Positions 10,593 to 20,418 of a DNA stretch of 64,000 nucleotides are shown here, piece after piece. Made by a program: the position numbers and the translations under genes. The stretch's first letter is position 1. Each line of letters starts with the position of its first letter. A model generated the notes under the pieces. That model was not told the origin of the DNA and did not search any database. It saw only the letters and a program-made list of their open reading frames with translations. This DNA is from an uncultured Alphaproteobacteria bacterium (lineage in GTDB: Bacteria; Pseudomonadota; Alphaproteobacteria; Micavibrionales; UBA1664): the NCBI GenBank assembly GCA_943789475.1, contig CALSUG010000003.1:1-64000 (forward strand), written 5' to 3'.

Positions 10593-11603
10593 ATGATCAA
10601 CAATCTGGATATTCCAAAACCTGAAAAACGTTTACGCCGTTTGCGCGTTAATGACACCATGCGTCGTTTTGTCCGTGAAACAACATTATCCGTTAACGAT
10701 TTGATCTATCCTATTTTCGTCGAAGAAAACACGAATGAACGTGCTGAAATCGCATCCATGCCTGGTGTTTTTCGCGAAACCGAAGAAACATTGGTTGATA
10801 AGGTCAAAGAATGCGACACCGCAGGCATACCCGCAATCATCCTATTTGGTGTATCAAAACACAAAGATGCGATTGGATCCGATTCAATGCACAGAAACGG
10901 CCTTCTCCACCGTATGATTAAAATTTCAAAGGAAGCCGCACCAAACATTTTGGTAATCGCCGATGTTTGTTTTTGTGAATATACAGACCACGGCCATTGT
11001 GGCCCATTAAATGATGATAGCACGGACGTTGATAATGATCGTACATTAGAAAACTTGGCTATTCAGGCCGTCAATTGTGCCGAGGCTGGCGCAGACATCA
11101 TTGCACCATCAGGGATGATGGATGGTGGTATCGAAGCAATTCGCGCAGGGCTAGATCAATCCGGATTTAAAAACCTGCCAATCATGGCCTATTCATCCAA
11201 ATTTGCATCTGGATTTTATGGGCCATTCCGTGATGCCGCGGGATGCTCTTTGGGTGGCTCACAAGGCCCCAAAGATCGTAAAACATATCAAATGGACCCT
11301 GCAAACGCTCGTGAAGCATTACGCGAGACAGAGCAAGATATATTGGAAGGCGCGGATATGGTTATGGTAAAACCTGGTATGCCGTATCTTGATATTATCC
11401 GTGACGTCAAAGACACATTCCAAATGCCGACCTTTGCCTATAACGTCAGTGGCGAATACGCGATGATTAAATTCGCAGCACAGGCCGGTGCAATTGATCA
11501 CGATGTTGCCATGATGGAATCATTAATGTGTTTTAAACGTGCCGGTGCCGATGGAATACTAACCTATTTCGCGCTAGAGGCCGCCCAATTATTAAATAGT
11601 TAA
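10593..11603 (+). CDS. hemB: Delta-aminolevulinic acid dehydratase
   Basis: Condenses two 5-aminolevulinate molecules to porphobilinogen in heme synthesis; cytosolic octamer. 336 residues. Schiff-base lysines Lys203 (MAYSSKFASGFYGPF) and Lys260 (MVKPGMPYLD). The metal loop DVCFCEYTDHGHCG has three cysteines (126, 128, 136), the zinc-dependent form, whereas many alphaproteobacterial enzymes carry the Asp-rich magnesium form. AAGGGA precedes ATG 10593. Confidence 0.95.
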   Translation: MINNLDIPKPEKRLRRLRVNDTMRRFVRETTLSVNDLIYPIFVEENTNERAEIASMPGVFRETEETLVDKVKECDTAGIPAIILFGVSKHKDAIGSDSMHRNGLLHRMIKISKEAAPNILVIADVCFCEYTDHGHCGPLNDDSTDVDNDRTLENLAIQAVNCAEAGADIIAPSGMMDGGIEAIRAGLDQSGFKNLPIMAYSSKFASGFYGPFRDAAGCSLGGSQGPKDRKTYQMDPANAREALRETEQDILEGADMVMVKPGMPYLDIIRDVKDTFQMPTFAYNVSGEYAMIKFAAQAGAIDHDVAMMESLMCFKRAGADGILTYFALEAAQLLNS

Positions 11604-11703
11604 CGCCCGACATAATCGATTCATACTTTTTTAACTCTTTATCGGCATAATAGGTGATATGAAAACTATATGGTGAAAATTCATATATTTAAGGGTAAAA
11701 AAT

Positions 11704-12054
11704 ATGGCGATGTACGACCTTCAACCTGACCTATACGGCACACCAATTAATGGTGGGGAAGATCACGCAGATATGCGCATCGAGGTTTATATGGCATTAG
11801 GTGACGATGACAACATCTATATCATCCATGATAAGCCCTTTCAAAAAACATTATCATGGATTGAGTATGATTCCGAAGAACACAAACTTGATTTTATCAT
11901 GGAAGATGGTGATTTAAGGGATTTTGGCATTCCAGTGAGTCCAAATTTTAAACCACATTTAACAAACACAGAAACAATTGCCGTTGCCGAAGTCGAAAAT
12001 GGCGTTTTAAAAAATGGGGGCATGTTCCCATTAATGAAACATGGAGGGCATTAA
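11704..12054 (+). CDS. Unrecognised small acidic protein
   Basis: 116 residues, strongly acidic, no membrane segment or signal peptide. Ends ...GGMFPLMKHGGH; no domain recognised. AAGGG six to nine bases before ATG 11704. The next small gene begins one base after its stop, so the two are co-transcribed. Confidence 0.65.
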   Translation: MAMYDLQPDLYGTPINGGEDHADMRIEVYMALGDDDNIYIIHDKPFQKTLSWIEYDSEEHKLDFIMEDGDLRDFGIPVSPNFKPHLTNTETIAVAEVENGVLKNGGMFPLMKHGGH

Positions 12055-12055
12055 G

Positions 12056-12343
12056 ATGCATTTACCAAGTAACGCAATTTCACAAATTGGAAAAATAATT
12101 GAACAACGCGAAAACAAAACTGGCCCTCGACTTTTTGAAGGCCTTTCAACACCTGCGGTAAAGGCCATTCAGAACCAAGGGCAACAACCAGGTATTTCTG
12201 GTACGACATTCCAAAAACAAATGAAGAGCATGTTTAATGATGCCGTCAAACCAGAAGCGAATATCAATGCACGTCCTTCACTTTATGCTGACAACACAAA
12301 CAGCACACCAGCAGCTAAGAATGATAAATTCAAACTTGGATAG
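12056..12343 (+). CDS. Unrecognised small protein
   Basis: 95 residues from ATG 12056, preceded by GGAGG inside the previous gene's last codons; an upstream in-frame start at 12041 lacks a ribosome site. Polar, Gln/Asn-rich (NQGQQPGISG), probably soluble or partly disordered. No function recognised. It sits just before lepA. Confidence 0.6.
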   Translation: MHLPSNAISQIGKIIEQRENKTGPRLFEGLSTPAVKAIQNQGQQPGISGTTFQKQMKSMFNDAVKPEANINARPSLYADNTNSTPAAKNDKFKLG

Positions 12344-12392
12344 GCGTTAAACCCACTTCTCAAAATAACCGTGTCATGATAAACAATTGAGC

Positions 12393-14201
12393 ATGACAAC
12401 ACATCCGCTAGACCATATTCGTAACTTTGCCATTATTGCCCATATTGACCACGGGAAATCTACCCTTGCCGATCGTTTAATCCAAACATGTGGTGGATTG
12501 GCCGAACGCGAGATGAGCGAACAAGTTCTGGATAATATGGAGATCGAGCAAGAACGCGGTATAACGATTAAATCGCAAACGGTTCGCCTGTCATACACGG
12601 GACAAGACGGTATTCAATATCAATTAAACATCATGGATACACCTGGTCACGTTGATTTTGCATACGAGGTATCAAGATCACTTGCATCATGTGAAGGATC
12701 TCTCCTTATCGTTGATGCAACACAAGGGGTTGAGGCTCAAACATTGGCCAATGTGTATCAAGCGATGGATAATGATCATGAAATCATTCCCGTGATTAAC
12801 AAAATTGACCTACCCGCGGCGGATGTCGACCGTGTAAAAGAACAAATCGAAGATGTCATCGGTATCGATGCATCCAACGCGTTGGAAGTATCTGGTAAAT
12901 CAGGAATTGGTATTGAGGATTTATTAGAAGCCATCGTGCAACGCCTGCCCGCGCCAAAGGCAACGGAAGAAGAACCAGCAAAAGCCCTCCTCGTTGATTC
13001 ATGGTATGACGCATATTTGGGCGTTATGATCCTTGTACGTGTGTTCGAAGGCTACCTTAAAAAAGGGCAAAAGGTTAAATTTATGCGTGCGGGCACAACG
13101 CGCGAATTGGACCGTGTTGGTGTCTTTTCACCAAAAATGGAAATGACCGATGTTTTGGGCCCGGGCGAAATGGGTTTTATCACGGCATCAATCAAGGACA
13201 TCACCGATACAAAGGTGGGTGACACAATCACGGATGAAAAATACCCGACCGCAACGGCATTGGATGGATTTAAACCATCGATCCCTATGGTTTTTTGTTC
13301 CCTATTCCCCGTGGACGCATCCGATTTTGAACATCTACGCGATAGTTTGGGTAAATTGGCGCTTAACGATGCGTCACTCCATTACGAACCTGAAAATTCA
13401 CAAGCCCTAGGTCTTGGTTTCCGTTGTGGTTTCCTTGGCCTTTTGCACATGGAAATTATTCAAGAACGTTTAAGTCGTGAATTTGATCTTGATTTGATCC
13501 CAACCGCACCATCGGTTGTATATAAAATCCATATGACAGACGGTACAGTGACCGAATTATATAACCCTGCTGACATGCCCGACGTGGTTAAAATTGCCCA
13601 TATCGAAGAACCATTAATCAAGGCAACAATCCTTGTCCCTGATGAATATGTTGGTGGCCTGCTTCAATTATGCGAAGAACGCCGTGGGCGTCAGGTGACA
13701 TTAACCTATGTCGGGACACGCGCCATGTTGGTATACATGTTGCCATTGAACGAGGTTGTGTTTGATTTTTATGATCGTCTTAAATCAATCTCTCGTGGAT
13801 ATGCGTCATTCGATTATGAATTGGACGGATATCAAGAAGAAGATTTGGTGAAAATGGACATTCGCGTGAATGACGAAGCCGTCGATGCGTTGGCCATGGT
13901 TGTGCATAGATCACAAGCCGAACGCCGCGGCCGTCAATTGTGCGAACGTTTGAAAGAACTCATCCCACGGCAAATGTTTAAAATCGCTATCCAAGCCGCG
14001 ATCGGTGGTAAAATTATTGGTCGTGAAACGCTGTCCGCACTACGCAAAGACGTGACCGCGAAATGTTATGGTGGCGATATTTCTCGTAAGAAAAAACTGT
14101 TGGAAAAACAGAAAAAAGGTAAAGCCAAAATGCGCCAATACGGGAATGTCGAAATCCCACAAAGCGCATTCATCAACGCCCTTAAAATGGGTGATGGGTA
14201 A
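12393..14201 (+). CDS. lepA: Elongation factor 4 (LepA)
   Basis: Ribosome-associated GTPase acting in translation under stress and in initiation. About 602 residues, standard. G1 AHIDHGKST, switch [11 protein letters not shown]4 NKID; the LepA-specific C-terminus includes [19 protein letters not shown] chose ATG 12393 because homologues start just before [15 protein letters not shown]; a TTG six bases earlier is in frame. No strong Shine-Dalgarno is seen before either. Confidence 0.95.
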   Translation: MTTHPLDHIRNFAIIAHIDHGKSTLADRLIQTCGGLAEREMSEQVLDNMEIEQERGITIKSQTVRLSYTGQDGIQYQLNIMDTPGHVDFAYEVSRSLASCEGSLLIVDATQGVEAQTLANVYQAMDNDHEIIPVINKIDLPAADVDRVKEQIEDVIGIDASNALEVSGKSGIGIEDLLEAIVQRLPAPKATEEEPAKALLVDSWYDAYLGVMILVRVFEGYLKKGQKVKFMRAGTTRELDRVGVFSPKMEMTDVLGPGEMGFITASIKDITDTKVGDTITDEKYPTATALDGFKPSIPMVFCSLFPVDASDFEHLRDSLGKLALNDASLHYEPENSQALGLGFRCGFLGLLHMEIIQERLSREFDLDLIPTAPSVVYKIHMTDGTVTELYNPADMPDVVKIAHIEEPLIKATILVPDEYVGGLLQLCEERRGRQVTLTYVGTRAMLVYMLPLNEVVFDFYDRLKSISRGYASFDYELDGYQEEDLVKMDIRVNDEAVDALAMVVHRSQAERRGRQLCERLKELIPRQMFKIAIQAAIGGKIIGRETLSALRKDVTAKCYGGDISRKKKLLEKQKKGKAKMRQYGNVEIPQSAFINALKMGDG

Positions 14202-14214
14202 ATCTAATTTAAAC

Positions 14215-15075
14215 TTATCCTATAACAAATTGATCCGCCATCATACGTTGGACAAATTTTTGTTGCCCATATCGCGCCAATCGTTCAGATGGTGATGCAC
14301 GATAAACATCATATGCAAGATCACGAAAATCAGCATCCATACGCACTAGGTATTTTGAAGTCAAGAGTTGAGCATCATTATCACTGGCAAATCGCTTGCG
14401 CCCCATTGTCATTGCATTATGACGTGCATAAATTGCCTCCATCCCATGGAAATTTTCATGCCACTGCCTCCCCAGCCATTCAATAGGATCATGAATAGAA
14501 TTCGCAGGGTGCGGATACATATTACGCTTTAACGTTTCAAATTGTGTTGGTCCTGTAATTTTGTGTGAATTTGATGACGGAGGATTAACTGATGACAACA
14601 TACTACCCCGTAAAATACGCTCAATCCCTTTTGCATCACGGCGTGGTTTTTGATTGATAATAACGACATCAGTCACACGATCGTATTCACCATAGAAATC
14701 ATGCTTTGCGATTTGATGTGCCATATGTCTTTGTGCCGTTTTTGCAATAGTATGAAGATCACCTTTATTTTTACTGACCGCATCCCATTGACGGCGCGCT
14801 TTTGAAATGAGTGGGTCTTGTAATATAGATTCTGCGGATGCCATTGCCGCGGCTTGTACCGTAGATAGCAAATTAGATGAATATGAAAGGCTGTCCATAA
14901 GGCCTGCCATAAATGCAGCCTCTGCATCGTAATTCAAACATTCATTAGGCACACCCTGTTGCATCTGATCTTTTCGATCTTGAGAGATTTTTCTATATAT
15001 TTCAGAAACTGCCCGAAAATGCTCTTTAACAGGTTCTGTTTTCCAGTTTCGACGCTTGTATTGCGATAATTTCAT
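14215..15075 (-). CDS. Unrecognised protein with an HExxH motif
   Basis: 286 residues, no signal peptide. HENFH at 206-210, followed by GMEAIYARH, fits a zinc metallopeptidase helix with nearby Glu/His that could supply a third ligand. The N-terminal half is helical with many Lys/Arg/Gln. I do not recognise the family; HExxH alone occurs by chance, so enzymatic activity is a hypothesis. Convergent with lepA, 13 bases apart. Confidence 0.6.
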   Translation of the reverse strand: MKLSQYKRRNWKTEPVKEHFRAVSEIYRKISQDRKDQMQQGVPNECLNYDAEAAFMAGLMDSLSYSSNLLSTVQAAAMASAESILQDPLISKARRQWDAVSKNKGDLHTIAKTAQRHMAHQIAKHDFYGEYDRVTDVVIINQKPRRDAKGIERILRGSMLSSVNPPSSNSHKITGPTQFETLKRNMYPHPANSIHDPIEWLGRQWHENFHGMEAIYARHNAMTMGRKRFASDNDAQLLTSKYLVRMDADFRDLAYDVYRASPSERLARYGQQKFVQRMMADQFVIG

Positions 15076-15115
15076 AATGATTTTTAAATCATTATGTTAA
15101 TGATATCAAGTTATT

Positions 15116-15442
15116 TTAACATTGGACCCGTAAAATTGTGCGGTCACCATCCAACATAACCGTTTTCGATGCCTTTCGTGGCAATGGTATCCCCACCCCA
15201 CGACAGTACATCATCAACGCAGCTGCAATAAAGTCACGAGAATATGTTACCATCGCCTTATCTCCTTCCTGAGGATTCACGAGATAAATATTAATTTTAT
15301 TGGCATCAAGGCCATCTTCTTCAATCTTTTGAATAGCACCGGGTATCATCGTTGGCGCGCCATCTTGCTTAAGCGACAATTTATAAAGTGCGTTATAGGT
15401 TTCCCCCATATCAAAAATAACGCGTCGATCTTCACGTGGCAT
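15116..15442 (-). CDS. Unrecognised small protein
   Basis: 108 residues, soluble, beta-rich at the C-terminus (KTVMLDGDRTILRVQC). No domain recognised. Divergent from the CheZ-like gene; 90 A+T rich bases between them should hold both promoters. Confidence 0.6.
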   Translation of the reverse strand: MPREDRRVIFDMGETYNALYKLSLKQDGAPTMIPGAIQKIEEDGLDANKINIYLVNPQEGDKAMVTYSRDFIAAALMMYCRGVGIPLPRKASKTVMLDGDRTILRVQC

Positions 15443-15532
15443 AAAAATATCCTTGTATGTAGTTAGAGTTACTAATTGTTAAACTAACGTGAGTATATTA
15501 AACTATAAGTATATTAAAAAGAATTTTGAATT

Positions 15533-16141
15533 ATGACACAAGCCCCTGCAGAAACAACATCACCAGAAAAATCAGAAGTCGATGAAAAGTTAGATAGTTT
15601 AGAACAATTTATTGCACGTCGTTTTGATGAAATTTCAATGGAGATCGAGGCAACATCACAATTAATGGAAATGGCCGAGGAAGATGCTGGGAAAAGATTT
15701 CAAGATATGTTGGGTATGCTATCCGCAATATCTGCCGTAGGCGATGGATCATCGCCTGCAAATTCTGGCTTAGAATTGAAGGCCGTTGTTAAAGAAACAG
15801 AAGAGGCCGCGACAACAATTATGGATGCTGCCGATAAAATAAAAACAACCATTGATACTCATGATGATGATTTAACATCTGATATGCATTTGGCGCCAAT
15901 GGCCGAAATAATTCATGAACAAGTTCAAAATATTATTCTCGCTTGTGGTTTCCAAGACTTGGTTTCACAACGGGTGACAACGTCACTGGAAAACATTAAA
16001 AGTATTGAAGAACGTCTCTCATCGACTTTATCCAAATTCGGTATTGAAATACCAACTTCTGAAGACAACACCGCATCAAATGATACCCCTGTTGTTAATG
16101 AACTTTCTTCACAAGGGGACATTGACGCATTATTTGATTAA
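15533..16141 (+). CDS. cheZ: CheZ-like phosphatase
   Basis: 202 residues. The helix ACGFQDLVSQRVTTSLENIK matches the CheZ catalytic region (FQDLxxQR with the Gln that positions water on phospho-CheY), and the C-terminal tail SSQGDIDALFD resembles the CheY-binding peptide. The rest is a long helical hairpin (residues 15-65 and 85-155). Family role: dephosphorylation of CheY, so control of flagellar switching. No chemotaxis gene lies in the window, so its partner is unknown. Confidence 0.75.
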   Translation: MTQAPAETTSPEKSEVDEKLDSLEQFIARRFDEISMEIEATSQLMEMAEEDAGKRFQDMLGMLSAISAVGDGSSPANSGLELKAVVKETEEAATTIMDAADKIKTTIDTHDDDLTSDMHLAPMAEIIHEQVQNIILACGFQDLVSQRVTTSLENIKSIEERLSSTLSKFGIEIPTSEDNTASNDTPVVNELSSQGDIDALFD

Positions 16142-16219
16142 TTCGAATTCGAAACATCGTTAAAACTATCTTTATCTTTCCCCTCTATAATCAAAGGAGT
16201 AAAAAAATAAGGATATTGA

Positions 16220-16819
16220 ATGTCACATTTCGCCCAAAACATGCAAGAAGCCATGAACGAAAATTTCACAACACTGCGTGTTGACGGAATGATCGAACAG
16301 GTCGAACGTCAAATGATCTCGACCGCTGAAAACATTGAAAGACGTCCATCCGTTGATGGTTGTGATGCCTTAAAGAAAACTCAAAACAGTTCCGTTGTAA
16401 AAAGAAACAAAGACGATAGTGGATTCCAATTAATGCAAATGGCCGCTGGTGGCGGATCAATGGCAAGTATGGCCGCCGACATGGCCGTCGACAGCTATGC
16501 CAACCGCAAGGCAACGCGCGCACGTCCACAAGACAAAAAACAATTATCTACAAAACAAAAAAATGAAATAAAGATCGCTAATCAAACAGATTTGCGTTTA
16601 TTTCAAAATTTAGAACAACGCCTTCTAACGTTACAGGCTTTTCAAAGTTGTGGTGTAACGGACGTTCGACTTAACAAAAAAACAGATCAAATCATTCCAT
16701 TGGATGAAATGACTACACCTGAATTTAATAAAAAACTAACACCTGAAGAACAGAAAGAACTGGCAAAAACATTGAGTTTTGCAAATACCCCATCTGCGCC
16801 CCCCAAAATGGCGATGTAA
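16220..16819 (+). CDS. Unrecognised protein
   Basis: 199 residues, soluble. A Met/Ala/Gly-rich segment (MAAGGGSMASMAADMAVD) at about 74-91 splits charged helical halves. No signal peptide. It follows the CheZ-like gene by 78 bases on the same strand, with GGAG well upstream of the start. Function unknown. Confidence 0.6.
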   Translation: MSHFAQNMQEAMNENFTTLRVDGMIEQVERQMISTAENIERRPSVDGCDALKKTQNSSVVKRNKDDSGFQLMQMAAGGGSMASMAADMAVDSYANRKATRARPQDKKQLSTKQKNEIKIANQTDLRLFQNLEQRLLTLQAFQSCGVTDVRLNKKTDQIIPLDEMTTPEFNKKLTPEEQKELAKTLSFANTPSAPPKMAM

Positions 16820-16885
16820 TCCCTACAAAACTTCTGCGCATTTGTTATAGACCTGTTAACCAATATCGTAAATAATGGGGGTATC

Positions 16886-17782
16886 ATGTTGATTAACACG
16901 TCCCTACTCAGAGAACGATTTGTCATTAAAAAAAGCGGATTAAAAGAAGATCCTCTTGTTGCATTAGGCAATCGCATTCTACTTCCTCTGACCTCAAAAA
17001 ATGGTGAATTAACAGAACGTTTTGTTGTACGTGCGCACTCTATGCATACTGCATTACGTATGGCATCATACATTACACAAGAATTTTATAAATCTGGCCC
17101 AATTATTAATCGTCCAAAGGCACTCGATTGGAAAAACATTTGGTTCGACATCACAACCGATTTTGAACGTCCACATACACCAGAAACGTGGATATGCGTC
17201 TATCATAATGGTAAAATAATTTTTAAAAATGGTGAGCATCATCCTTTTTTAGATGTCATTGAACAATGCGATATTAAAAATCGCGAAGAATATGATCGTG
17301 CTATAAAAATAGCAGAAGATATTTTTATGCAGGCTGGTAAAACAGTCAAAATTGATCACGAAATCAATATTGCTTTTGTTATTGGTGCCATGGAGAAACA
17401 AGCCAGATGTGGATTAATTATGCGCATTCCTGAAAGCACCTCAACTTTCAATTTTCAATTAAAATCACTTAAAACAGATGATAATTCAGAAAATAAAATC
17501 GCGTTTCCAGAACATATTGGATTTGAATTAGCGGCTGACTTCCTTGAGGGCATCCAACTGTCGGTTACTGCCGCCTTCACTGAACAACAGATTAAAAATG
17601 GGCATTTATCCCCCCTATCACCACAAGCAAAAAAAATGCACTCTTCATTTAAACGCATAGGGCGATTAAATGCTTCTATCAGCGCCTTCGAAAATATGTA
17701 TGCGATTAAATATCGTCCGGAACGTCCCGATTTCACACAAATTTTAGAAAATATTCGTAACAATGCACCTGATGAATTTTAA
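16886..17782 (+). CDS. Unrecognised protein, first of a tandem pair
   Basis: 298 residues. Clearly paralogous to the next gene: both begin SLLRE(R/K)F, share ALGNR, a HSMH block, F(L/F)DVIEQC, the F(N/I)IAADF-type block LAADFLEGI and the C-terminal YRPE(R/K)PDF. No membrane segment or known domain. Three bases separate the two genes, so they form one operon produced by local duplication. Confidence 0.7.
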   Translation: MLINTSLLRERFVIKKSGLKEDPLVALGNRILLPLTSKNGELTERFVVRAHSMHTALRMASYITQEFYKSGPIINRPKALDWKNIWFDITTDFERPHTPETWICVYHNGKIIFKNGEHHPFLDVIEQCDIKNREEYDRAIKIAEDIFMQAGKTVKIDHEINIAFVIGAMEKQARCGLIMRIPESTSTFNFQLKSLKTDDNSENKIAFPEHIGFELAADFLEGIQLSVTAAFTEQQIKNGHLSPLSPQAKKMHSSFKRIGRLNASISAFENMYAIKYRPERPDFTQILENIRNNAPDEF

Positions 17783-17785
17783 ACT

Positions 17786-18658
17786 ATGACATCCATATCA
17801 CTCCTTCGTGAAAAATTTACGGTTCGTGATATAGCAATGGATTCAACTCCTGTTATTGCACTTGGTAACCGTTTACGCCTTTCACTCCCAAAGGAAAAAG
17901 AACCTCTTATCATTCGTGGTCACTCGATGCACATGACCCTACGTTATGGCGCTGAATTATTACGCCAACTTTCCTATGTAAGTCATATCGAAGACATTGA
18001 AACACTATTTCAATGGGAAGATATTTGGGAAAAACTGATTCAGTCATTTGAAAAAGAAAGCACCCCCAATACATGGGTAGCGATATATTACAAGGGTAAA
18101 CCTATTTTTGAATACAACCCACGCCACATGTTTTTTGATGTTATTGAGCAGTGCGAACACAAAAACAGTCACGCACAAGAAAAATACGAAAAATCTATAA
18201 TCATGGCACAAAATGCCTTTCGTAAGGGAGGACGCGATGTCCTTATTGAAGAAGAATCACATGTTGGCTTTATTTTGGATGACGCTGGAGCAGAGAAAAG
18301 GTTTGCCGTCATCCTTCGTATTCCCGGCGAAAAAGCAACCTTCATCACCCGCATGAATATCGATAAAGACATCAAAAAAGTTCCTTATTCACACATATGT
18401 ATGAACATTGCTGCGGATTTCATAGAGGCCATTAACATGGCTGTACGTATAGGATTCATGGAAGATGATTTCCGGAATGGAAAAATAGATAAAAATTCAG
18501 ACAGAATGAAACTTTATAAAAACATTCAACATCGTCTAAGAACATTGGATCAATCAATCAATCAAATTGAAAGACAATACGATGTTCGATATAGGCCTGA
18601 AAAACCCGATTTTGAATATATTCAAAATACCTGTATGGAATTTTCAATGAAGGATTAA
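17786..18658 (+). CDS. Unrecognised protein, second of a tandem pair
   Basis: 290 residues, paralogue of the preceding gene (conserved blocks listed there). Retains every shared block but has its own insertions, so the duplication is not recent. Its TAA overlaps the stop of the TyrA-like gene on the other strand by four bases. Function unknown. Confidence 0.7.
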   Translation: MTSISLLREKFTVRDIAMDSTPVIALGNRLRLSLPKEKEPLIIRGHSMHMTLRYGAELLRQLSYVSHIEDIETLFQWEDIWEKLIQSFEKESTPNTWVAIYYKGKPIFEYNPRHMFFDVIEQCEHKNSHAQEKYEKSIIMAQNAFRKGGRDVLIEEESHVGFILDDAGAEKRFAVILRIPGEKATFITRMNIDKDIKKVPYSHICMNIAADFIEAINMAVRIGFMEDDFRNGKIDKNSDRMKLYKNIQHRLRTLDQSINQIERQYDVRYRPEKPDFEYIQNTCMEFSMKD

Positions 18659-19392
18659 CCCTCCCCCTCAAACATTTTTTCTAAATTTCGAACAGATTCA
18701 AAAAACCGTTCCCTGACCATATCCGAATATGGATTATCATGCTGAATTGAAATAAATAAATCGTCGCTGTCATTTTTGACATTATCCGCCATTTGTTGAA
18801 GCAAAGAAAAACTGTGCGTTGATTGTGTGATCTCTGGCAAATTCATATTCTGAAACGCTTTACCAATCATATGTGATAATCCCTGAACATAGGCCATCTG
18901 TTGGTCATGTTCTTCGGCCGTTGTTTGAAAAACATTCAACTTTAATTTTTGCTCTAGAAATTTAGAAAAGCATTCTTTTAAATCATCATCCTGTCCCGTG
19001 ACCGTAATATTCAACCCTTCGATACTATCCTTACCACTTTCCGGTCCAAACAACGGATGAAGGCCAATGTAATCAACACCATCAGGAATAGATGCCGTAA
19101 TAATATCACGCGGCTTACATTTAACGGATGCGACATCAATCAATACCTGTTCTGATTTTAATTGTGGAGCAATAGCATCCACTACATTTTGTAAGCATTT
19201 AACAGGAACAGCAAACACAACATAATCAGCCGTCGCAGCCTCCATCAACGCTCCAACATGAGCCATATTATTCAAATGACTCAAATCTCGATGAGGGTCA
19301 TGTAACATAACATCGAAATGATCATACAGGTGCGAGGCCATGAATTCACCAAACGCCCCCACGCCAATAATGGATAATGTTTTTTTAAGCAT
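18655..19392 (-). CDS. Prephenate dehydrogenase-like protein
   Basis: 245 residues from ATG 19392. N-terminal Rossmann loop IIGVGAFGEFMA (GxGxxG), then GLHPLFGPESGKD, the substrate-side block of TyrA enzymes. Expected to make 4-hydroxyphenylpyruvate from prephenate with NAD for tyrosine synthesis. It is shorter than typical TyrA (about 280 or more) and lacks an ACT domain. A longer in-frame start reaching 19845 runs across a promoter and another gene, so I rejected it. Confidence 0.78.
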   Translation of the reverse strand: MLKKTLSIIGVGAFGEFMASHLYDHFDVMLHDPHRDLSHLNNMAHVGALMEAATADYVVFAVPVKCLQNVVDAIAPQLKSEQVLIDVASVKCKPRDIITASIPDGVDYIGLHPLFGPESGKDSIEGLNITVTGQDDDLKECFSKFLEQKLKLNVFQTTAEEHDQQMAYVQGLSHMIGKAFQNMNLPEITQSTHSFSLLQQMADNVKNDSDDLFISIQHDNPYSDMVRERFFESVRNLEKMFEGEG

Positions 19393-19437
19393 ATGACTTT
19401 TTATAGGAGGTAGAGTATAGAAACAACAAAAATAATA

Positions 19438-19466
19438 TTGACATATTTTTAAATTATTACTATAAT
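19438..19466 (+). promoter_or_regulatory. Perfect sigma-70 consensus promoter
   Basis: TTGACA, 17 bases, TATAAT, identical to the textbook consensus. Predicted start is near 19473, with CAGGAAA before the ATG at 19499. It implies strong constitutive expression of the small exported protein downstream. Confidence 0.85.
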
Positions 19467-19498
19467 TCAAATAACAACAGACACTAACAGGAAATATA

Positions 19499-19885
19499 AT
19501 GAACAAACTAGCAACAACCACTGCACTAGCACTAGCATTAACAACAACCAACGTATTTGCAGAATCCGCCAGTGATAAGTTCCCTAATATTAATGGTGCT
19601 ATAGATCTAAAAGAAGCAACAATGTTCATGAATGGAAAAACTGCAATTAGAATAACAGATGCTGCCGAGCAAGGAATTATAAGTTGCGAAGAAACTTTAA
19701 CCGATAATGCGACTGCTTTCTTAACTTTCGGTGCAGGGCCTGAATTAATTGAACGAAATTTCGCTAGCAGTATGATCGACGTTAACGGGACATTTGGTTT
19801 AGTAGTAAACAATAAAGATGGTAAAGCTGTAGCTATCATTCCCAAAAGTGAAATTAAAGGCCATTGCTCAAATCTAAAGCTTTAA
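19499..19885 (+). CDS. Small exported protein, strongly expressed
   Basis: 128 residues with a clear Sec signal peptide (NKLATTTALALALTTTNVFA, cleavage before ES). The mature part of about 107 residues has two cysteines (ISCEE, GHCS) that could form a disulfide. Driven by a perfect consensus promoter. No domain recognised; periplasmic or secreted. The next gene has a very similar signal peptide but an unrelated mature part. Confidence 0.72.
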   Translation: MNKLATTTALALALTTTNVFAESASDKFPNINGAIDLKEATMFMNGKTAIRITDAAEQGIISCEETLTDNATAFLTFGAGPELIERNFASSMIDVNGTFGLVVNNKDGKAVAIIPKSEIKGHCSNLKL

Positions 19886-20022
19886 CCTATTCTTTCGCGA
19901 TATCGCGTAGAACATAGTGAAAAACAAATCTTTGGCTAAACAATTGTCACATCATTAAAATTAACATATTTATAATTGCGTATTTTAAATACCAATATAT
20001 TTTTTCTAAAAAAGGTACAAAG

Positions 20023-20418
20023 ATGAATAAATTTAAAAGAGCAGTTGCCGCGACTGCATTAGCACTATCAGCATCCAGTGCGTTTGCAGAATCAACAGAA
20101 GAAACATCTACACATATTCGTTTTTCTCACCTTGAAATGGACGATATTGGTCTCTGGCGTCCAAATGAATTTACAAGAGGAACAATGAAACCATTTGCCG
20201 TTTTTGTTTACTGTCCCAATGATCCAAATGAGCCTATAACAGGGGGACGAACAGAACCAATGTACAGCATACGTAGTAACCCTCTTAATCCAGAAGTCAT
20301 TCCTGAAGCAGAAATTGTACGTGCAGAAAGCCAGCTCCGCAGTGGAAATGTAGAATCACAACGAATTCGTGCAAGAGAAGATGTCTGTGGCCATCCACAG
20401 GAACCGTTAATATCTTAA
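20023..20418 (+). CDS. Small exported protein
   Basis: 131 residues, signal peptide ending SSAFA-ES, mature domain with two cysteines (VYCPN, VCGHP). Own upstream region with TTGTCA and TATTTA 17 bases apart. GG(T/A)-type ribosome site AAAGG precedes ATG 20023. Unknown function. Its stop overlaps the aconitase stop by four bases. Confidence 0.68.
   Translation: MNKFKRAVAATALALSASSAFAESTEETSTHIRFSHLEMDDIGLWRPNEFTRGTMKPFAVFVYCPNDPNEPITGGRTEPMYSIRSNPLNPEVIPEAEIVRAESQLRSGNVESQRIRAREDVCGHPQEPLIS

Noticed and set aside
19393-19845. N-terminal extension of the TyrA-like protein
   Set aside because: It would cross a perfect promoter and a signal-peptide gene on the other strand; homology begins at ATG 19392.
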